A stretch of 64,000 nucleotides of DNA. It comes from Acinetobacter haemolyticus (GTDB lineage: Bacteria > Pseudomonadota > Gammaproteobacteria > Pseudomonadales > Moraxellaceae). Both the position numbers and the translations under genes were made by a program. The stretch spans positions 62,001-126,000 of the forward strand of contig NZ_OVCN01000003.1 in NCBI RefSeq assembly GCF_900406815.1, read 5' to 3'. The notes below the pieces were generated by a model. The model worked only from the letters and a program-made list of their open reading frames with translations, searched no databases and had not been told where the DNA came from. Shown here one piece after another: positions 47,858 through 56,340 of this stretch. Numbering within the stretch: the stretch's first letter is position 1; the number at the start of each line of letters is the position of its first letter.

Positions 47858-48682
47858 TTATTTCATTAATCGGTATGATGTACCCAAGAATTTTGCATAT
47901 AAATTCGGAGCAGTACGCTTCATTAACCAGAATAGTTTTGCGTCAATCTGAGGAATGGTATAAAGCTGATCTTTATCCAAACGGTCTAATGTCAGCTTGG
48001 CAACTTTGTCACTGGTCGTGAAGGCCAAGTTTGTCAGTGCATAGTCCAAGATACCCTTGTGCGGTACTTTTCCGTTTTTGATGATATTGGTCGGCACCAA
48101 TGTTGGACATAACACATTAACTTTGATGTTATGTTTTCTTAACTCAGCTGAAAGCGTTTCAGACAAAGCACGTACCCCAGCTTTAGTCACGTTATAGGCT
48201 GTCATTTCAGGTGCCGCAGTATAAGAAGCTGCCGAAGCAACATTGATAATTGCACCACGACCAAGTTGTTTAAACTTTGGTACGAAATAGTGACAACCAT
48301 GAATCACGCCCCATAAGTTAATATCAGACACCCATTTCCAATCTTCAAGTGAAGTTTCATCAAACTTACCACCCAACCCAACACCTGCATTGTTGATCAC
48401 AAGTGTTGTTGGATGTTGCATCAATTGTTCTGCTTGGTCAGCAAGCTTTTCAACTTGTTTGGCATTTCCAACATCGCACTTTACTGCAAAAGCTTTCGAA
48501 CCCAATTGCTCGATTAAGGCAACCGTTTCTTTTGCTGCATCCAAGTTAATATCAGAACAAACGACCGTACCGCCACGCTTCGCCAATTCAAGTGCAAAAC
48601 TACGTCCAATCCCACTGCCCGCACCTGTTACCACGGCATATGCGTTTTGGCTTGGTTTGGCTTTTTTTCCAAATAGTTTCAT
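47858..48682 (-). CDS. short-chain dehydrogenase of the monooxygenase cluster
   Basis: A 274-residue classical SDR. Cofactor motif TGAGSGIGRS, the acidic Asp in CSDINL that suggests NAD preference, NNAGVGLGG, and the catalytic Ser-Tyr-Lys set in NVASAASYTA...YNVTKAG. It lies 93 bp before the Baeyer-Villiger monooxygenase and 36 bp after the second PF10118 gene, so a joint pathway is likely. Probable role: oxidation or reduction of an alcohol or ketone; substrate unknown. Confidence 0.86.
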   Translation of the reverse strand: MKLFGKKAKPSQNAYAVVTGAGSGIGRSFALELAKRGGTVVCSDINLDAAKETVALIEQLGSKAFAVKCDVGNAKQVEKLADQAEQLMQHPTTLVINNAGVGLGGKFDETSLEDWKWVSDINLWGVIHGCHYFVPKFKQLGRGAIINVASAASYTAAPEMTAYNVTKAGVRALSETLSAELRKHNIKVNVLCPTLVPTNIIKNGKVPHKGILDYALTNLAFTTSDKVAKLTLDRLDKDQLYTIPQIDAKLFWLMKRTAPNLYAKFLGTSYRLMK

Positions 48683-48718
48683 ATTGGTATTCCAAATTAC
48701 TGTTTCAGCTTGACCAAG

Positions 48719-49693
48719 TTATGCAGCAGCTGCACGAACAGGCGGTACAAATTCTTTTAAGAAATACGGTGTCAATAAACCTGTTTCTGGGTTTAATAAA
48801 CGCTCTTTGTAATATTCCAAGTACTTGGTGGTGTCATGGTCGTTTGGATGGAAGCTCGGACGTAAATATTCCAAGATATGCATAAAGCTACTACCAAATA
48901 CGCCTCGTTCACTACCAAATAACAAAGCTGTACTTTCTAATACATCTTTCATATAACGTGGATTGATCAAATTACTTGGCTTACGAATAAATGGCATCAA
49001 GTAACCACCTAAAGAAACACCACCTAAAATGGTTAAACTTGCAAGTAAGAATCCAGTAATACGAACCCAGTAATCACCCGATAACTCTAGAAACACATCA
49101 TAAGCAATATCTTTATGCTCTGATTCTTCGAGCATGTGCCACATCCACATCGCACGTTGTCTTTCATCTTGTGAACCAAGTAAATATTCTTCATGCTGCA
49201 TCATAAATTCAGCGAGTACAGCGGTGTAATGCTCAATACCTGCCATTAAAGATAGCTGCATAGAGTGCGGTAGTTTATAAATTCCGTACTCAAACACTTT
49301 ATCTGCAATCGCACGGAGTAATTCGACTGGATAACCATTCTCTTTGAGAACTTCATCATTGAATTGATTATGAATTTTTGAGTGAATTGCTTCTTGACCA
49401 ATTAATGAAGTCAATCTTTGTTTCAAAATCGGATCATTAATAAATTCGCGATGGTGACGAGCTGTCTCAATGACCACATCCTCACCAAAGGTTAAGAAAA
49501 TCGATAAAGCATGAAAATAAGAAGTCGCCAACTCTTTATTTAAGAAGAACTTCTGATCCAACTCAGCTGGATTAAATTTGAAATCAAAATGACGAATAGG
49601 AATTGGAGCCTTGTTCGCTAAATTTTGGACAATGCCTTGATATTTAGTACTAAGTTTGTCTGAAAATACATTTCGAATAACTTGAGCGACCAT
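48719..49693 (-). CDS. PF10118 metal-dependent hydrolase-like protein, copy 2
   Basis: A 324-residue protein of the family annotated as predicted metal-dependent hydrolase. Repeated helical metal-site motifs are seen: IGQEAIHSKIHN, AGIEHYTAVLAE and LEESEHKDIAYDVF. The spacing of Glu and His (ExxH in helices) recalls ferritin-like di-iron proteins more than a hydrolase. One hydrophobic segment lies near residues 215-235. It is about half identical by eye to the next gene upstream (49993-50952), so a duplicated pair. Confidence 0.83.
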   Translation of the reverse strand: MVAQVIRNVFSDKLSTKYQGIVQNLANKAPIPIRHFDFKFNPAELDQKFFLNKELATSYFHALSIFLTFGEDVVIETARHHREFINDPILKQRLTSLIGQEAIHSKIHNQFNDEVLKENGYPVELLRAIADKVFEYGIYKLPHSMQLSLMAGIEHYTAVLAEFMMQHEEYLLGSQDERQRAMWMWHMLEESEHKDIAYDVFLELSGDYWVRITGFLLASLTILGGVSLGGYLMPFIRKPSNLINPRYMKDVLESTALLFGSERGVFGSSFMHILEYLRPSFHPNDHDTTKYLEYYKERLLNPETGLLTPYFLKEFVPPVRAAAA

Positions 49694-49992
49694 CGCTTGT
49701 CCCCCACAGAGAGAGTAATATAAAAATTAATAGCGGCACATCCAATGAAATGATCAAATTGTCTTTAAGATTATTTCTGCAATTTGAAACATCTCAGCTC
49801 TTAAAAAATTTCTAAGAATGTTTGTGCCAAACATTATCTCGATAAAATCTAATACTGGTCTTTATCAAGATATTCGATGCATAGTGCACTAGCAAAATAT
49901 GACCAACAAGAACCAAATTGCTCATAACGAATTGATCATTTTTGCCACTCGAAAACGATAATTCACTCGTGCACTGCATCGCTTTAAATCAA

Positions 49993-50952
49993 TCAAGCTG
50001 CCTGAACTTTAGGTGTAAACTCCTTCACAAAGAAAGGATGTAAAGCACCGCCTTCTGATAACAATTTTTTCTCGTAGTATTTAAAATATTCTGATGCATC
50101 ATGATCGTTAGGATGGAAATCTCTGCGCAAATAATCAAAGATTCGAGCCTGAGTACTACCGAACACACCATCTTTAGGGCTAAAGATTAATTTCACACCA
50201 CGTCGAGCATCTTTCCAAAACTTCGCCGTTAACATTTCTTGCGGTTTACGCAAAACTGGAACTAATGTTGCAGAGAATGGAATCAGCCCAAGAATCGTGA
50301 AATATGCAAGGAAGAATCCTGTAACACGTAACGCATAATTACCATTCAATGTTTGATAAACATCATAAGCAACATCCTTATGTTCAGACTCTTCAAGCAT
50401 GTGCCACATCCACAAGGCACGAGTCTTTGCATCATCAGAAAAATAGAAGTTCTGCTCATGCGCCATCATGTATTCTGCTAACACGGCCGTGAAATGCTCG
50501 ATTCCAGCCATTAGAGAAAGTTTTAATGGTTGTGGGAATTTCAAGAAAATATGATCAAAAAACTTTTCACCAAGAAAACGATACAAGCGCACTGGATAAT
50601 CAAGTTCAACAATTGCGTCATTAAATTCATTGTGTAATTTAGAATGAATCGCCTCTTGACCAATCAAAGAGGTTACACGTTGTTTTAAAATAGGATCTTT
50701 GAGCAAATCACGATGGTGACGTGCTGTTTCAATCACTAAGTCTTCACCATAAGTCAAGAAAACAGAAAGCGTTGCAAAGAAAATCGTTGCAAACTGGTTA
50801 TTCATATAGAATGATAAATCAATCTGTTTACCTTCAAATCCAATTGCCAAGTGTCGAATGGGTATGCTCTTTTTACTCGCAAAATCGATTTGCTCAGTTA
50901 TTGGGTTGGATTTAAATAAACTCAAACCTTTGTTCAACGTGCTGCTAATCAT
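49993..50952 (-). CDS. PF10118 metal-dependent hydrolase-like protein, copy 1
   Basis: A 319-residue paralogue of the gene downstream. It has the same metal-site helices (IGQEAIHSKLHN, AGIEHFTAVLAE, LEESEHKDVAYDVY) and a hydrophobic stretch (VTGFFLAYFTILGLIPF). It heads the minus-strand cluster that continues, after 299 bp without a gene (49694-49992), into its paralogue, the SDR and the monooxygenase. The TetR gene lies upstream on the opposite strand. Confidence 0.83.
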   Translation of the reverse strand: MISSTLNKGLSLFKSNPITEQIDFASKKSIPIRHLAIGFEGKQIDLSFYMNNQFATIFFATLSVFLTYGEDLVIETARHHRDLLKDPILKQRVTSLIGQEAIHSKLHNEFNDAIVELDYPVRLYRFLGEKFFDHIFLKFPQPLKLSLMAGIEHFTAVLAEYMMAHEQNFYFSDDAKTRALWMWHMLEESEHKDVAYDVYQTLNGNYALRVTGFFLAYFTILGLIPFSATLVPVLRKPQEMLTAKFWKDARRGVKLIFSPKDGVFGSTQARIFDYLRRDFHPNDHDASEYFKYYEKKLLSEGGALHPFFVKEFTPKVQAA

Positions 50953-51112
50953 GGCTACACCTACCTACTTCACTTGAGCGTCATTTGCCCTTTAATATTC
51001 TTTGGATTAGGTTCTTCATTTTTCGTAGAAATTAAAAAATCATCTTCTTTTTAATTTACGAAAAAAGATTCGGGAGAATTTTCTGAACCTAGTTCCCTAC
51101 TAGAACCAATGT

Positions 51113-51134
51113 AAACCGATCTTATGTTCGGATT
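51113..51134. promoter_or_regulatory. candidate TetR operator 1
   Basis: Imperfect palindrome: left arm AAACCGATCTT, right arm ATGTTCGGATT, whose complement is AATCCGAACAT. Eight of eleven positions agree. It lies about 160 bp before the PF10118 gene start. Confidence 0.5.
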
Positions 51135-51401
51135 CAATTCGGGTAAAATCGCTTATTTTTCGAGCTTCCATTCTTCTCTTTTTAAATTTCTAGAACATGA
51201 TATAAATAAGGTAAAATAAAGCAAATATCCAAAATAATTTATATATAACAACAGTATATTTAAAAAGCAAATTTGGTGAAATTATAAAAAAGTTTCCATA
51301 ATTTCATTTATATTACACATAAAAAATGTAATTTTTAAAAACAGTAATTTTATCTGTTCGGATTATTTCAACCCGGCTTTAACTTTAAACAACCACATGT
51401 T

Positions 51402-51423
51402 AATCTGACAATATGTTCGGATT
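51402..51423. promoter_or_regulatory. candidate TetR operator 2
   Basis: Imperfect palindrome: left arm AATCTGACAAT, right arm ATGTTCGGATT. It ends 16 bp before the TetR start codon, where a bound repressor would block its own gene. Confidence 0.55.
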
Positions 51424-51439
51424 TTAATAATAATGAATT

Positions 51440-52057
51440 ATGGCTACTCGAAAACCCCGTCAGTCTCGCTCAAAAGTCACTGTAGATACCATTATTGAGG
51501 CAGGTTTTATTGCTGTTGCAACGAATGGTACGAGTGGAACAACCACCCGTCATATTGCTGATATAGCTGGGGTAAGTGTTGGTTCCTTATATGAATATTT
51601 TAAAAATAAAGAAGAAATTTATGATGCCATGGCTAAAACTTTTGTCAAAGAAGTCCTAGACATGGTGAAAGAGCTCACCCCCATCATTGTTGAAATGGAA
51701 TTAGAGCCTTTATTTGAAATGATTTTCTATACATTTCGTGATCTGCTCACCCGCGACAATGATCGTTATTTGATTTGTCTACGCTATGCCACAGAACTCA
51801 AATATGAACGTTATATTGGTCAGATCGAGATGGCACTGATGGAGGTGCTAATGAAATATATGATGCGTCATCCACGATACTTAAAAGTGAATAACCTGAG
51901 CGTCACAGCCTATATCAGTATCAATAGCAGTATCTTCAATGTGGCACGTCATCTCATTTTGCCAAATCCACAAATCACTTTCGATGAAATGATCAAAGGT
52001 CTAAGTACCATGATTATTAGTTATATTGAAGCTGAATTGGCCAAAGCAGAAGCCTAA
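51440..52057 (+). CDS. TetR-family regulator beside the monooxygenase cluster
   Basis: A 205-residue TetR-type repressor. The helix-turn-helix fills residues 15-60: TTRHIADIAGVSVGSLYEYFKNKEEI. The C-terminal ligand domain is helical without a recognisable ligand motif. It is divergent from the PF10118 genes, with the candidate operators in between, which suggests control of that cluster and of itself. It begins ATGGCTACTCG with no good ribosome site; the transcript could be nearly leaderless. Confidence 0.88.
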   Translation: MATRKPRQSRSKVTVDTIIEAGFIAVATNGTSGTTTRHIADIAGVSVGSLYEYFKNKEEIYDAMAKTFVKEVLDMVKELTPIIVEMELEPLFEMIFYTFRDLLTRDNDRYLICLRYATELKYERYIGQIEMALMEVLMKYMMRHPRYLKVNNLSVTAYISINSSIFNVARHLILPNPQITFDEMIKGLSTMIISYIEAELAKAEA

Positions 52058-52074
52058 AGAGCAAGCATTCATCG

Positions 52075-52090
52075 TTCACAACTTTTTCAC
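52075..52090 (+). promoter_or_regulatory. candidate response-regulator site before the lipoprotein operon
   Basis: TTCACAACTTTTTCAC: two TTCAC half sites 11 bp apart, oriented with the gene, 42-57 bp before the ATG at 52132. Two similar sites precede the desaturase and lipocalin genes. An 11-bp direct repeat suits an OmpR-type dimer. Confidence 0.5.
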
Positions 52091-52131
52091 GTAGCTAGCC
52101 TTAAGCTGAATACAGTGAATATAGGAGAACA

Positions 52132-52707
52132 ATGATGTCTACAGTTACAAAGCTTTCGATTGCTGCGCTCAGCGTCATTTCTTTATCTGCCTGCAAAAGC
52201 ATCCCTAGCTACACTCCTGATTACAGTCAAGCTCGTCAGCAAATCACAGGGATTAACTTGAACGAACAACAAGCGTTGGAAGTAGGTCAACGATTTGTTG
52301 CAGCTTTCAATACGCTTGGTACCCCACAGTTTGTTGACACAGCAGGTCAACTCTATGCTGAGCAATTATTTATAAATGACACCTTAGCTCAGTTCTCCTC
52401 TAAACCTGAATTACTCAAGCATTTCAGAGGAATGAACCAACGTGTTAGCAATGTCACAGTAAAGTTATTGAATACGACTTATCAACAGGACTCTGCATAT
52501 GTGCACTGGCATATGTCATACGACTTTAAATTTTTAGGCCGTAACAAAACCTTGTCGTCTTATGGCATAAGTGAAATCAAAATCAATGAGTCAAAGCAAA
52601 TCGTGTTCCAGCAAGATTACTGGGATCCTGCCAATGGTCTGTACCGCTCACTTCCATACGTCAGTGGGATTTATGCTTGGTTAACGCCTTTTAAGAAAGC
52701 GACTTAA
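52132..52707 (+). CDS. NTF2-like lipoprotein of the fatty-acid locus
   Basis: A 191-residue lipoprotein. The signal peptide ends with the lipobox LSAC (Cys about residue 21). The mature part looks like an NTF2/SnoaL cone fold: QALEVGQRFVAAFNTLG, then HFRGMNQRVSNVTVKLL, and a C-terminal sheet with YVHWHMSYDF. Proteins of this kind are often encoded beside CFA/DUF1365 loci. A pocketed envelope lipoprotein suits binding of an acyl chain, but this is inferred. GGAGAA precedes ATGATG; either ATG is possible. First gene of a three-gene operon with the CHI-like protein and the response regulator. Confidence 0.8.
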   Translation: MMSTVTKLSIAALSVISLSACKSIPSYTPDYSQARQQITGINLNEQQALEVGQRFVAAFNTLGTPQFVDTAGQLYAEQLFINDTLAQFSSKPELLKHFRGMNQRVSNVTVKLLNTTYQQDSAYVHWHMSYDFKFLGRNKTLSSYGISEIKINESKQIVFQQDYWDPANGLYRSLPYVSGIYAWLTPFKKAT

Positions 52708-52727
52708 CAAAATTTAGAGGATATAAA

Positions 52728-53228
52728 ATGCTGATCTTAAAAAGACATTTAGGCTTGTTATCCCTTGGATTGTTTACACTACTAACAACCACAATGAGTC
52801 ATGCCTCTTTGCAAGCTTGTACTTCAGCGCCTTTAATTGTGACCAAGAAAAATGTGGGCGTTGTGCGTTATTTTGCTGAAGATTGTAATAAAAATTGGCA
52901 AGACCAAAGTATTCGTTTAGATTTCAACTACAGTCACGATATTCCTGAATGGGCATTTAAACGGGCAGCTCAACATTTCCTCAAAAAGAATGTTGATAAT
53001 TATAGTTCTAATTCTCCACTCAATCGTATCACCCAACTTTATCGCCCTGTACAAAAAGGTGATCTTTATCGTCTTGAATATACTGCATCCTCACAAACAC
53101 TTTCACTTAGCTTAAACCAAAAAGTTTTAGGCTCCATTCAGCACGCGCAAGTCAATCAATATTTTAAAATATGGTTTGGGCAATCCCCATTTAATGCTAA
53201 ATTAAAACAAGAACTTTTAAATGAATAA
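52728..53228 (+). CDS. secreted chalcone-isomerase-like protein
   Basis: A 166-residue exported protein. A signal peptide ends about MSHASLQA. The C-terminal half follows the bacterial chalcone isomerase-like pattern: VQKGDLYRLEYTASSQTLSLSL, then NQKVLGSIQHAQVNQYFKIWFG and a final LLNE. The plant chalcone isomerase fold includes non-catalytic fatty-acid-binding members, which makes a periplasmic fatty-acid carrier plausible. Two cysteines (QACTS and EDCNK) may form a disulfide. AGAGGA lies before the ATG. The gene overlaps the response regulator gene by 8 bp. Confidence 0.72.
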   Translation: MLILKRHLGLLSLGLFTLLTTTMSHASLQACTSAPLIVTKKNVGVVRYFAEDCNKNWQDQSIRLDFNYSHDIPEWAFKRAAQHFLKKNVDNYSSNSPLNRITQLYRPVQKGDLYRLEYTASSQTLSLSLNQKVLGSIQHAQVNQYFKIWFGQSPFNAKLKQELLNE

Positions 53229-53934
53229 ATCCAATACAATGCCGAATAAAAGTTATTTCATATTGATGGTTGAAGATCATTACGAGTTAGCCTCAACCGT
53301 CTGTGAATTTTTAGAAGAACACGGTTACGTCGTTGATCATGCACGTAATCTCGATGCTGCTCGCCAGTTCCTAAAACAACAACCCTATCACCTCTTGTTA
53401 TTAGATATCAATTTGCCTGACGGTTCTGGTTATGAACTCTGCGAGTGGTTAAGAACAGAACGCGGGTTAGATCTTCCTGTACTCATGCTGACCGCACGTG
53501 ATACATTAGATGACAAACTCAAAGGTTTCGCCTCTGGAACAGATGATTATTTAGTTAAACCTTTTGATTTTAATGAGTTAGTTGTTCGCATCCAAGCCTT
53601 GATCAAACGCGCCATGGGTGAAGTGTCAAATAGTAAACTTCAAATACATGATCTTATCCTTGATAGTTCCACCCAACAAATCACTCGATCAGGCAAAATC
53701 ATTGATTTACCGCCAATTCAGTTTAAATTATTAAAAATCCTGATGCGAAACTCACCTAAAGTGATCAGCAAACAAGAAATAGTTATGGAACTTTGGGGCG
53801 ATGAAGAACCAGAAAGTGATGCGTTAAGAAGCCATATTTATAACTTGCGTAAAATGGTTGATAAACCCTTCGAGCAAAAACTGATCCATACTGTGTCTGG
53901 TGTTGGTCTTAAAGTTGCTGTTGCATCAGATTAG
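53221..53934 (+). CDS. OmpR-family response regulator
   Basis: A 237-residue regulator. The receiver domain has the acidic pair Glu18-Asp19 (VEDH), the phosphorylation site Asp62 (LLLLDINLPDG), Thr in MLTARD and Lys in DYLVKPF. The C-terminal winged helix (from about 140) ends with RSHIYNLRKMVDKP and TVSGVGLKV, the OmpR/PhoB type. It overlaps the CHI-like gene at the start. At its end it overlaps the convergent histidine kinase gene by 4 bp. The kinase is thus likely its partner, though the two belong to separate operons. Confidence 0.93.
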   Translation: MNKSNTMPNKSYFILMVEDHYELASTVCEFLEEHGYVVDHARNLDAARQFLKQQPYHLLLLDINLPDGSGYELCEWLRTERGLDLPVLMLTARDTLDDKLKGFASGTDDYLVKPFDFNELVVRIQALIKRAMGEVSNSKLQIHDLILDSSTQQITRSGKIIDLPPIQFKLLKILMRNSPKVISKQEIVMELWGDEEPESDALRSHIYNLRKMVDKPFEQKLIHTVSGVGLKVAVASD

Positions 53935-55259
53935 TTTAAATAAACCACGACAATCAAACCTGTGGTGAATTCCAAATCAAGCTGTGGATGGGTTAATAGA
54001 TAAAATTGGCGATCATATAATTCTACTCGCCACCCCAGCTGCTTGCATAATTTTTGTACCAGTTGTAAACCAATGCCATGCCCTTTGGCTTTGAGCTGCA
54101 ATTGTCGATCCGAGAGTTGTTGTACTTTTAAATCATCGGGTAATTTAATTCCTATGCCATTATCCGCAATCAAAATGCTGTTCTTTTGTTGGATAATGTG
54201 AATATCTGTGCCTTCAGAATAGTTAAGCGCATTACGTAATATATTACTAAGGACCATTTTGGTCATCGAAGGATATAACCCACGTAACTGCTCGCCATCC
54301 TCTTTAATCACATGGATCTGCATCCCTTTTGACTGACTTACCGACTCTAAATCAAATACCAAATCCTGCACGATTTCAGAGAGCTTGGCTTGTTCGATCG
54401 TCAAAGTATTCGTTGTATTTCTAGCAATCGCCAATAAAGTTTCGACTAAAAGCTGCATGTCCTCAATGGTATTTTGCAGTCGAGTGAGAGCCTTATCTTG
54501 TCCATAACGTGCCTGACATAACTGTACATTTCCTTTTAAAATCGTAAGGGGTGTACGTAACTCATGGCTAACATCGCCTGTAAACTCACGTTCTCGCTGG
54601 ATAAACTCACTCAAGACCACATGATATTTTTCCAAAGCTTGCTTTAAATATTCTGCTTCCATATTGCCATTTGTAGAAATATCCTGAAATGGAGAAGCTT
54701 CTTTGCTCTGATGTTCCCAATCTATCTGCTCAAGTGCATTTGCCAAACGGGTGATTGGAGAGAAATAACGACGCGCACGGCGATTTGACCACCATAAAAA
54801 GCTATATAGAATAAATAAGCTAAACATCAATGGCGCAAGACCAAATAGCCACACTAGTTTATTCACATTACTTTCGCCAAAGACCAATAACACATGCTGA
54901 CCATTACGTTCGCCATAGACGGTCATGCGTTCTTTACCATCAATGAAGATACGGTGCACACCAGATTGGAGGGACATTTGTCTAAATGGCTGCGGTGGAA
55001 TATCCGTCATCCAGCGATAACCATACAGATTTTTGGTATCAGGTAAATCTGCATTGGGATTTCGCTCTATACGCATCCAATAATGTGCCATTTCCTGTTC
55101 TAAGGCAGTTTTTAATAACGAACCTTTGATCACCCAGGCACTACATGAAATCCCGATGACGATCGACAGCGCAATTAAACCAATCTGCAACCAATAATGG
55201 CGACTGAATATCTCACCTAAAGCATGCGATTTTTTGGTTGCAGTGGTTGTTTTTATCAT
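53931..55259 (-). CDS. sensor histidine kinase, last gene of the fatty-acid operon
   Basis: A 442-residue membrane kinase. TM1 is at about residues 22-44, a periplasmic sensor of about 90 residues follows, and TM2 is at about 135-157. A HAMP-like linker leads to the H-box at His232 (VSHELRTPL). The ATPase has the N-box LSNILRNALNYSEG and the glycine boxes IADNGIGI and GHGIGLQLV. It is the seventh gene of the minus-strand operon (gap of 26 bp from the methyltransferase) and meets the response regulator gene tail to tail. The periplasmic domain gives no hint of its ligand. Confidence 0.92.
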   Translation of the reverse strand: MIKTTTATKKSHALGEIFSRHYWLQIGLIALSIVIGISCSAWVIKGSLLKTALEQEMAHYWMRIERNPNADLPDTKNLYGYRWMTDIPPQPFRQMSLQSGVHRIFIDGKERMTVYGERNGQHVLLVFGESNVNKLVWLFGLAPLMFSLFILYSFLWWSNRRARRYFSPITRLANALEQIDWEHQSKEASPFQDISTNGNMEAEYLKQALEKYHVVLSEFIQREREFTGDVSHELRTPLTILKGNVQLCQARYGQDKALTRLQNTIEDMQLLVETLLAIARNTTNTLTIEQAKLSEIVQDLVFDLESVSQSKGMQIHVIKEDGEQLRGLYPSMTKMVLSNILRNALNYSEGTDIHIIQQKNSILIADNGIGIKLPDDLKVQQLSDRQLQLKAKGHGIGLQLVQKLCKQLGWRVELYDRQFYLLTHPQLDLEFTTGLIVVVYLN

Positions 55260-55285
55260 ATCAACTCAATCATTTATGGGGTTAA

Positions 55286-56332
55286 TCATTTATTATTTTT
55301 AAATAAGAAATGGCCAATCACCCACTCCTGCCCTTGCTCAAAACCAAATAACTCAGCACAAGCCATGAAGAATATACGCCAACGTTGCCACCATGCAGCA
55401 GCATCTTGCCCATAGACTCGTTCAAAGATTGGTTTTAAATACTGTTGTTGTCGATCCATATTTGCCAGCCAGGCATTTGCAGTCTTTTCATAATGACTAC
55501 CTGACCATTGCCATTGCTGGGTTAATTCTAAATGTTGTTGGAAATGTAAAAATGTTGATGTCGCTGGCATTAAACCGCCAGTAAAAAAGTATTTTGACAT
55601 CCAATCATATTCACTTTTGATCTCAAAAGGATAATGCATAAAACGATGGCAGAAAATATGGCACCACAATAAACCATCTGCTTTTAACCACCTGTGGATT
55701 TTTTCAAACAGTTTTTCATAGTTTCGAACATGCTCAAACATTTCCACTGAAACAACTCGGTCGAAACGATTCGAACTCAACTCAAGTACATTCACATCAC
55801 AGGTAAGCACTTCTAAATTATTTAATTTACTTTGCGCTGCTTGCGATAAAATATGTTCCCGTTGTGTTGCGGAGTTTGAAACGGCGGTAATTCTGGCGTT
55901 TGGATAATGCTCTGCCATCCATAGTGTTAGTGAGCCCCAACCACAGCCTAGCTCTAGAATATCTTGCCCATCGTGTAATTGCGCACGCTCACAATATAAT
56001 TGCAATGCAAACTCTTCCGCATCATCTAGATTGGTTTTTTCATGTGGAAAATAACAGGCACTATATTTTAAGCGTTTTCCAAGTACAGCCTGAAAAAACG
56101 CTGTCGGCAATTCATAATGCTGCTCATTGGCAATATCTGTGGCAATCGCAATATCACTTTGCTTGAGCATAGCCAACACATCCATATATCGTTGTGCGGA
56201 CTGTTCAGGATCATAACGTCCTTCCTGAATTAAGCGTTTTTTACTGAGCGCACGAATTGCCGCGCGAATGGCTTGATCAGGAACGATTCCTGTCTCTACC
56301 AATTTTAATGATTGTTGAATAATAAAGTCCAT
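55286..56332 (-). CDS. CFA-family methyltransferase, coclaurine N-methyltransferase-like
   Basis: About 348 residues. The SAM site is LELGCGWGSLTLWMAEHYP (near 125), followed by VSVEMFEHVRNYEKLFEKI. The C-terminus WRIFFMACAELFGFEQGQEW...HFLFKNNK closely follows the end of plant coclaurine N-methyltransferase-type members of the cyclopropane synthase family. This is a different subtype from the other methyltransferase in the operon. Its substrate is unknown. I choose ATG 56332 because AGG lies at the right spacing and the gene then starts 8 bp after the DUF1295 stop; an earlier ATG at 56359 would overlap that gene. Confidence 0.86.
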   Translation of the reverse strand: MDFIIQQSLKLVETGIVPDQAIRAAIRALSKKRLIQEGRYDPEQSAQRYMDVLAMLKQSDIAIATDIANEQHYELPTAFFQAVLGKRLKYSACYFPHEKTNLDDAEEFALQLYCERAQLHDGQDILELGCGWGSLTLWMAEHYPNARITAVSNSATQREHILSQAAQSKLNNLEVLTCDVNVLELSSNRFDRVVSVEMFEHVRNYEKLFEKIHRWLKADGLLWCHIFCHRFMHYPFEIKSEYDWMSKYFFTGGLMPATSTFLHFQQHLELTQQWQWSGSHYEKTANAWLANMDRQQQYLKPIFERVYGQDAAAWWQRWRIFFMACAELFGFEQGQEWVIGHFLFKNNK

Positions 56333-56340
56333 GTGCGCAC

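Larger units (their letters stand above)
50953..51439. other. 487-bp divergent regulatory region with repeated TGTTCGGATT
   Basis: No gene is seen. The region is AT-rich except for three exact copies of TGTTCGGATT at 51125-51134, 51355-51364 and 51414-51423, all in the same orientation. The first and third lie in 22-bp imperfect palindromes. Promoters for the PF10118 gene (minus) and the TetR gene (plus) must both lie here. Confidence 0.75.
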
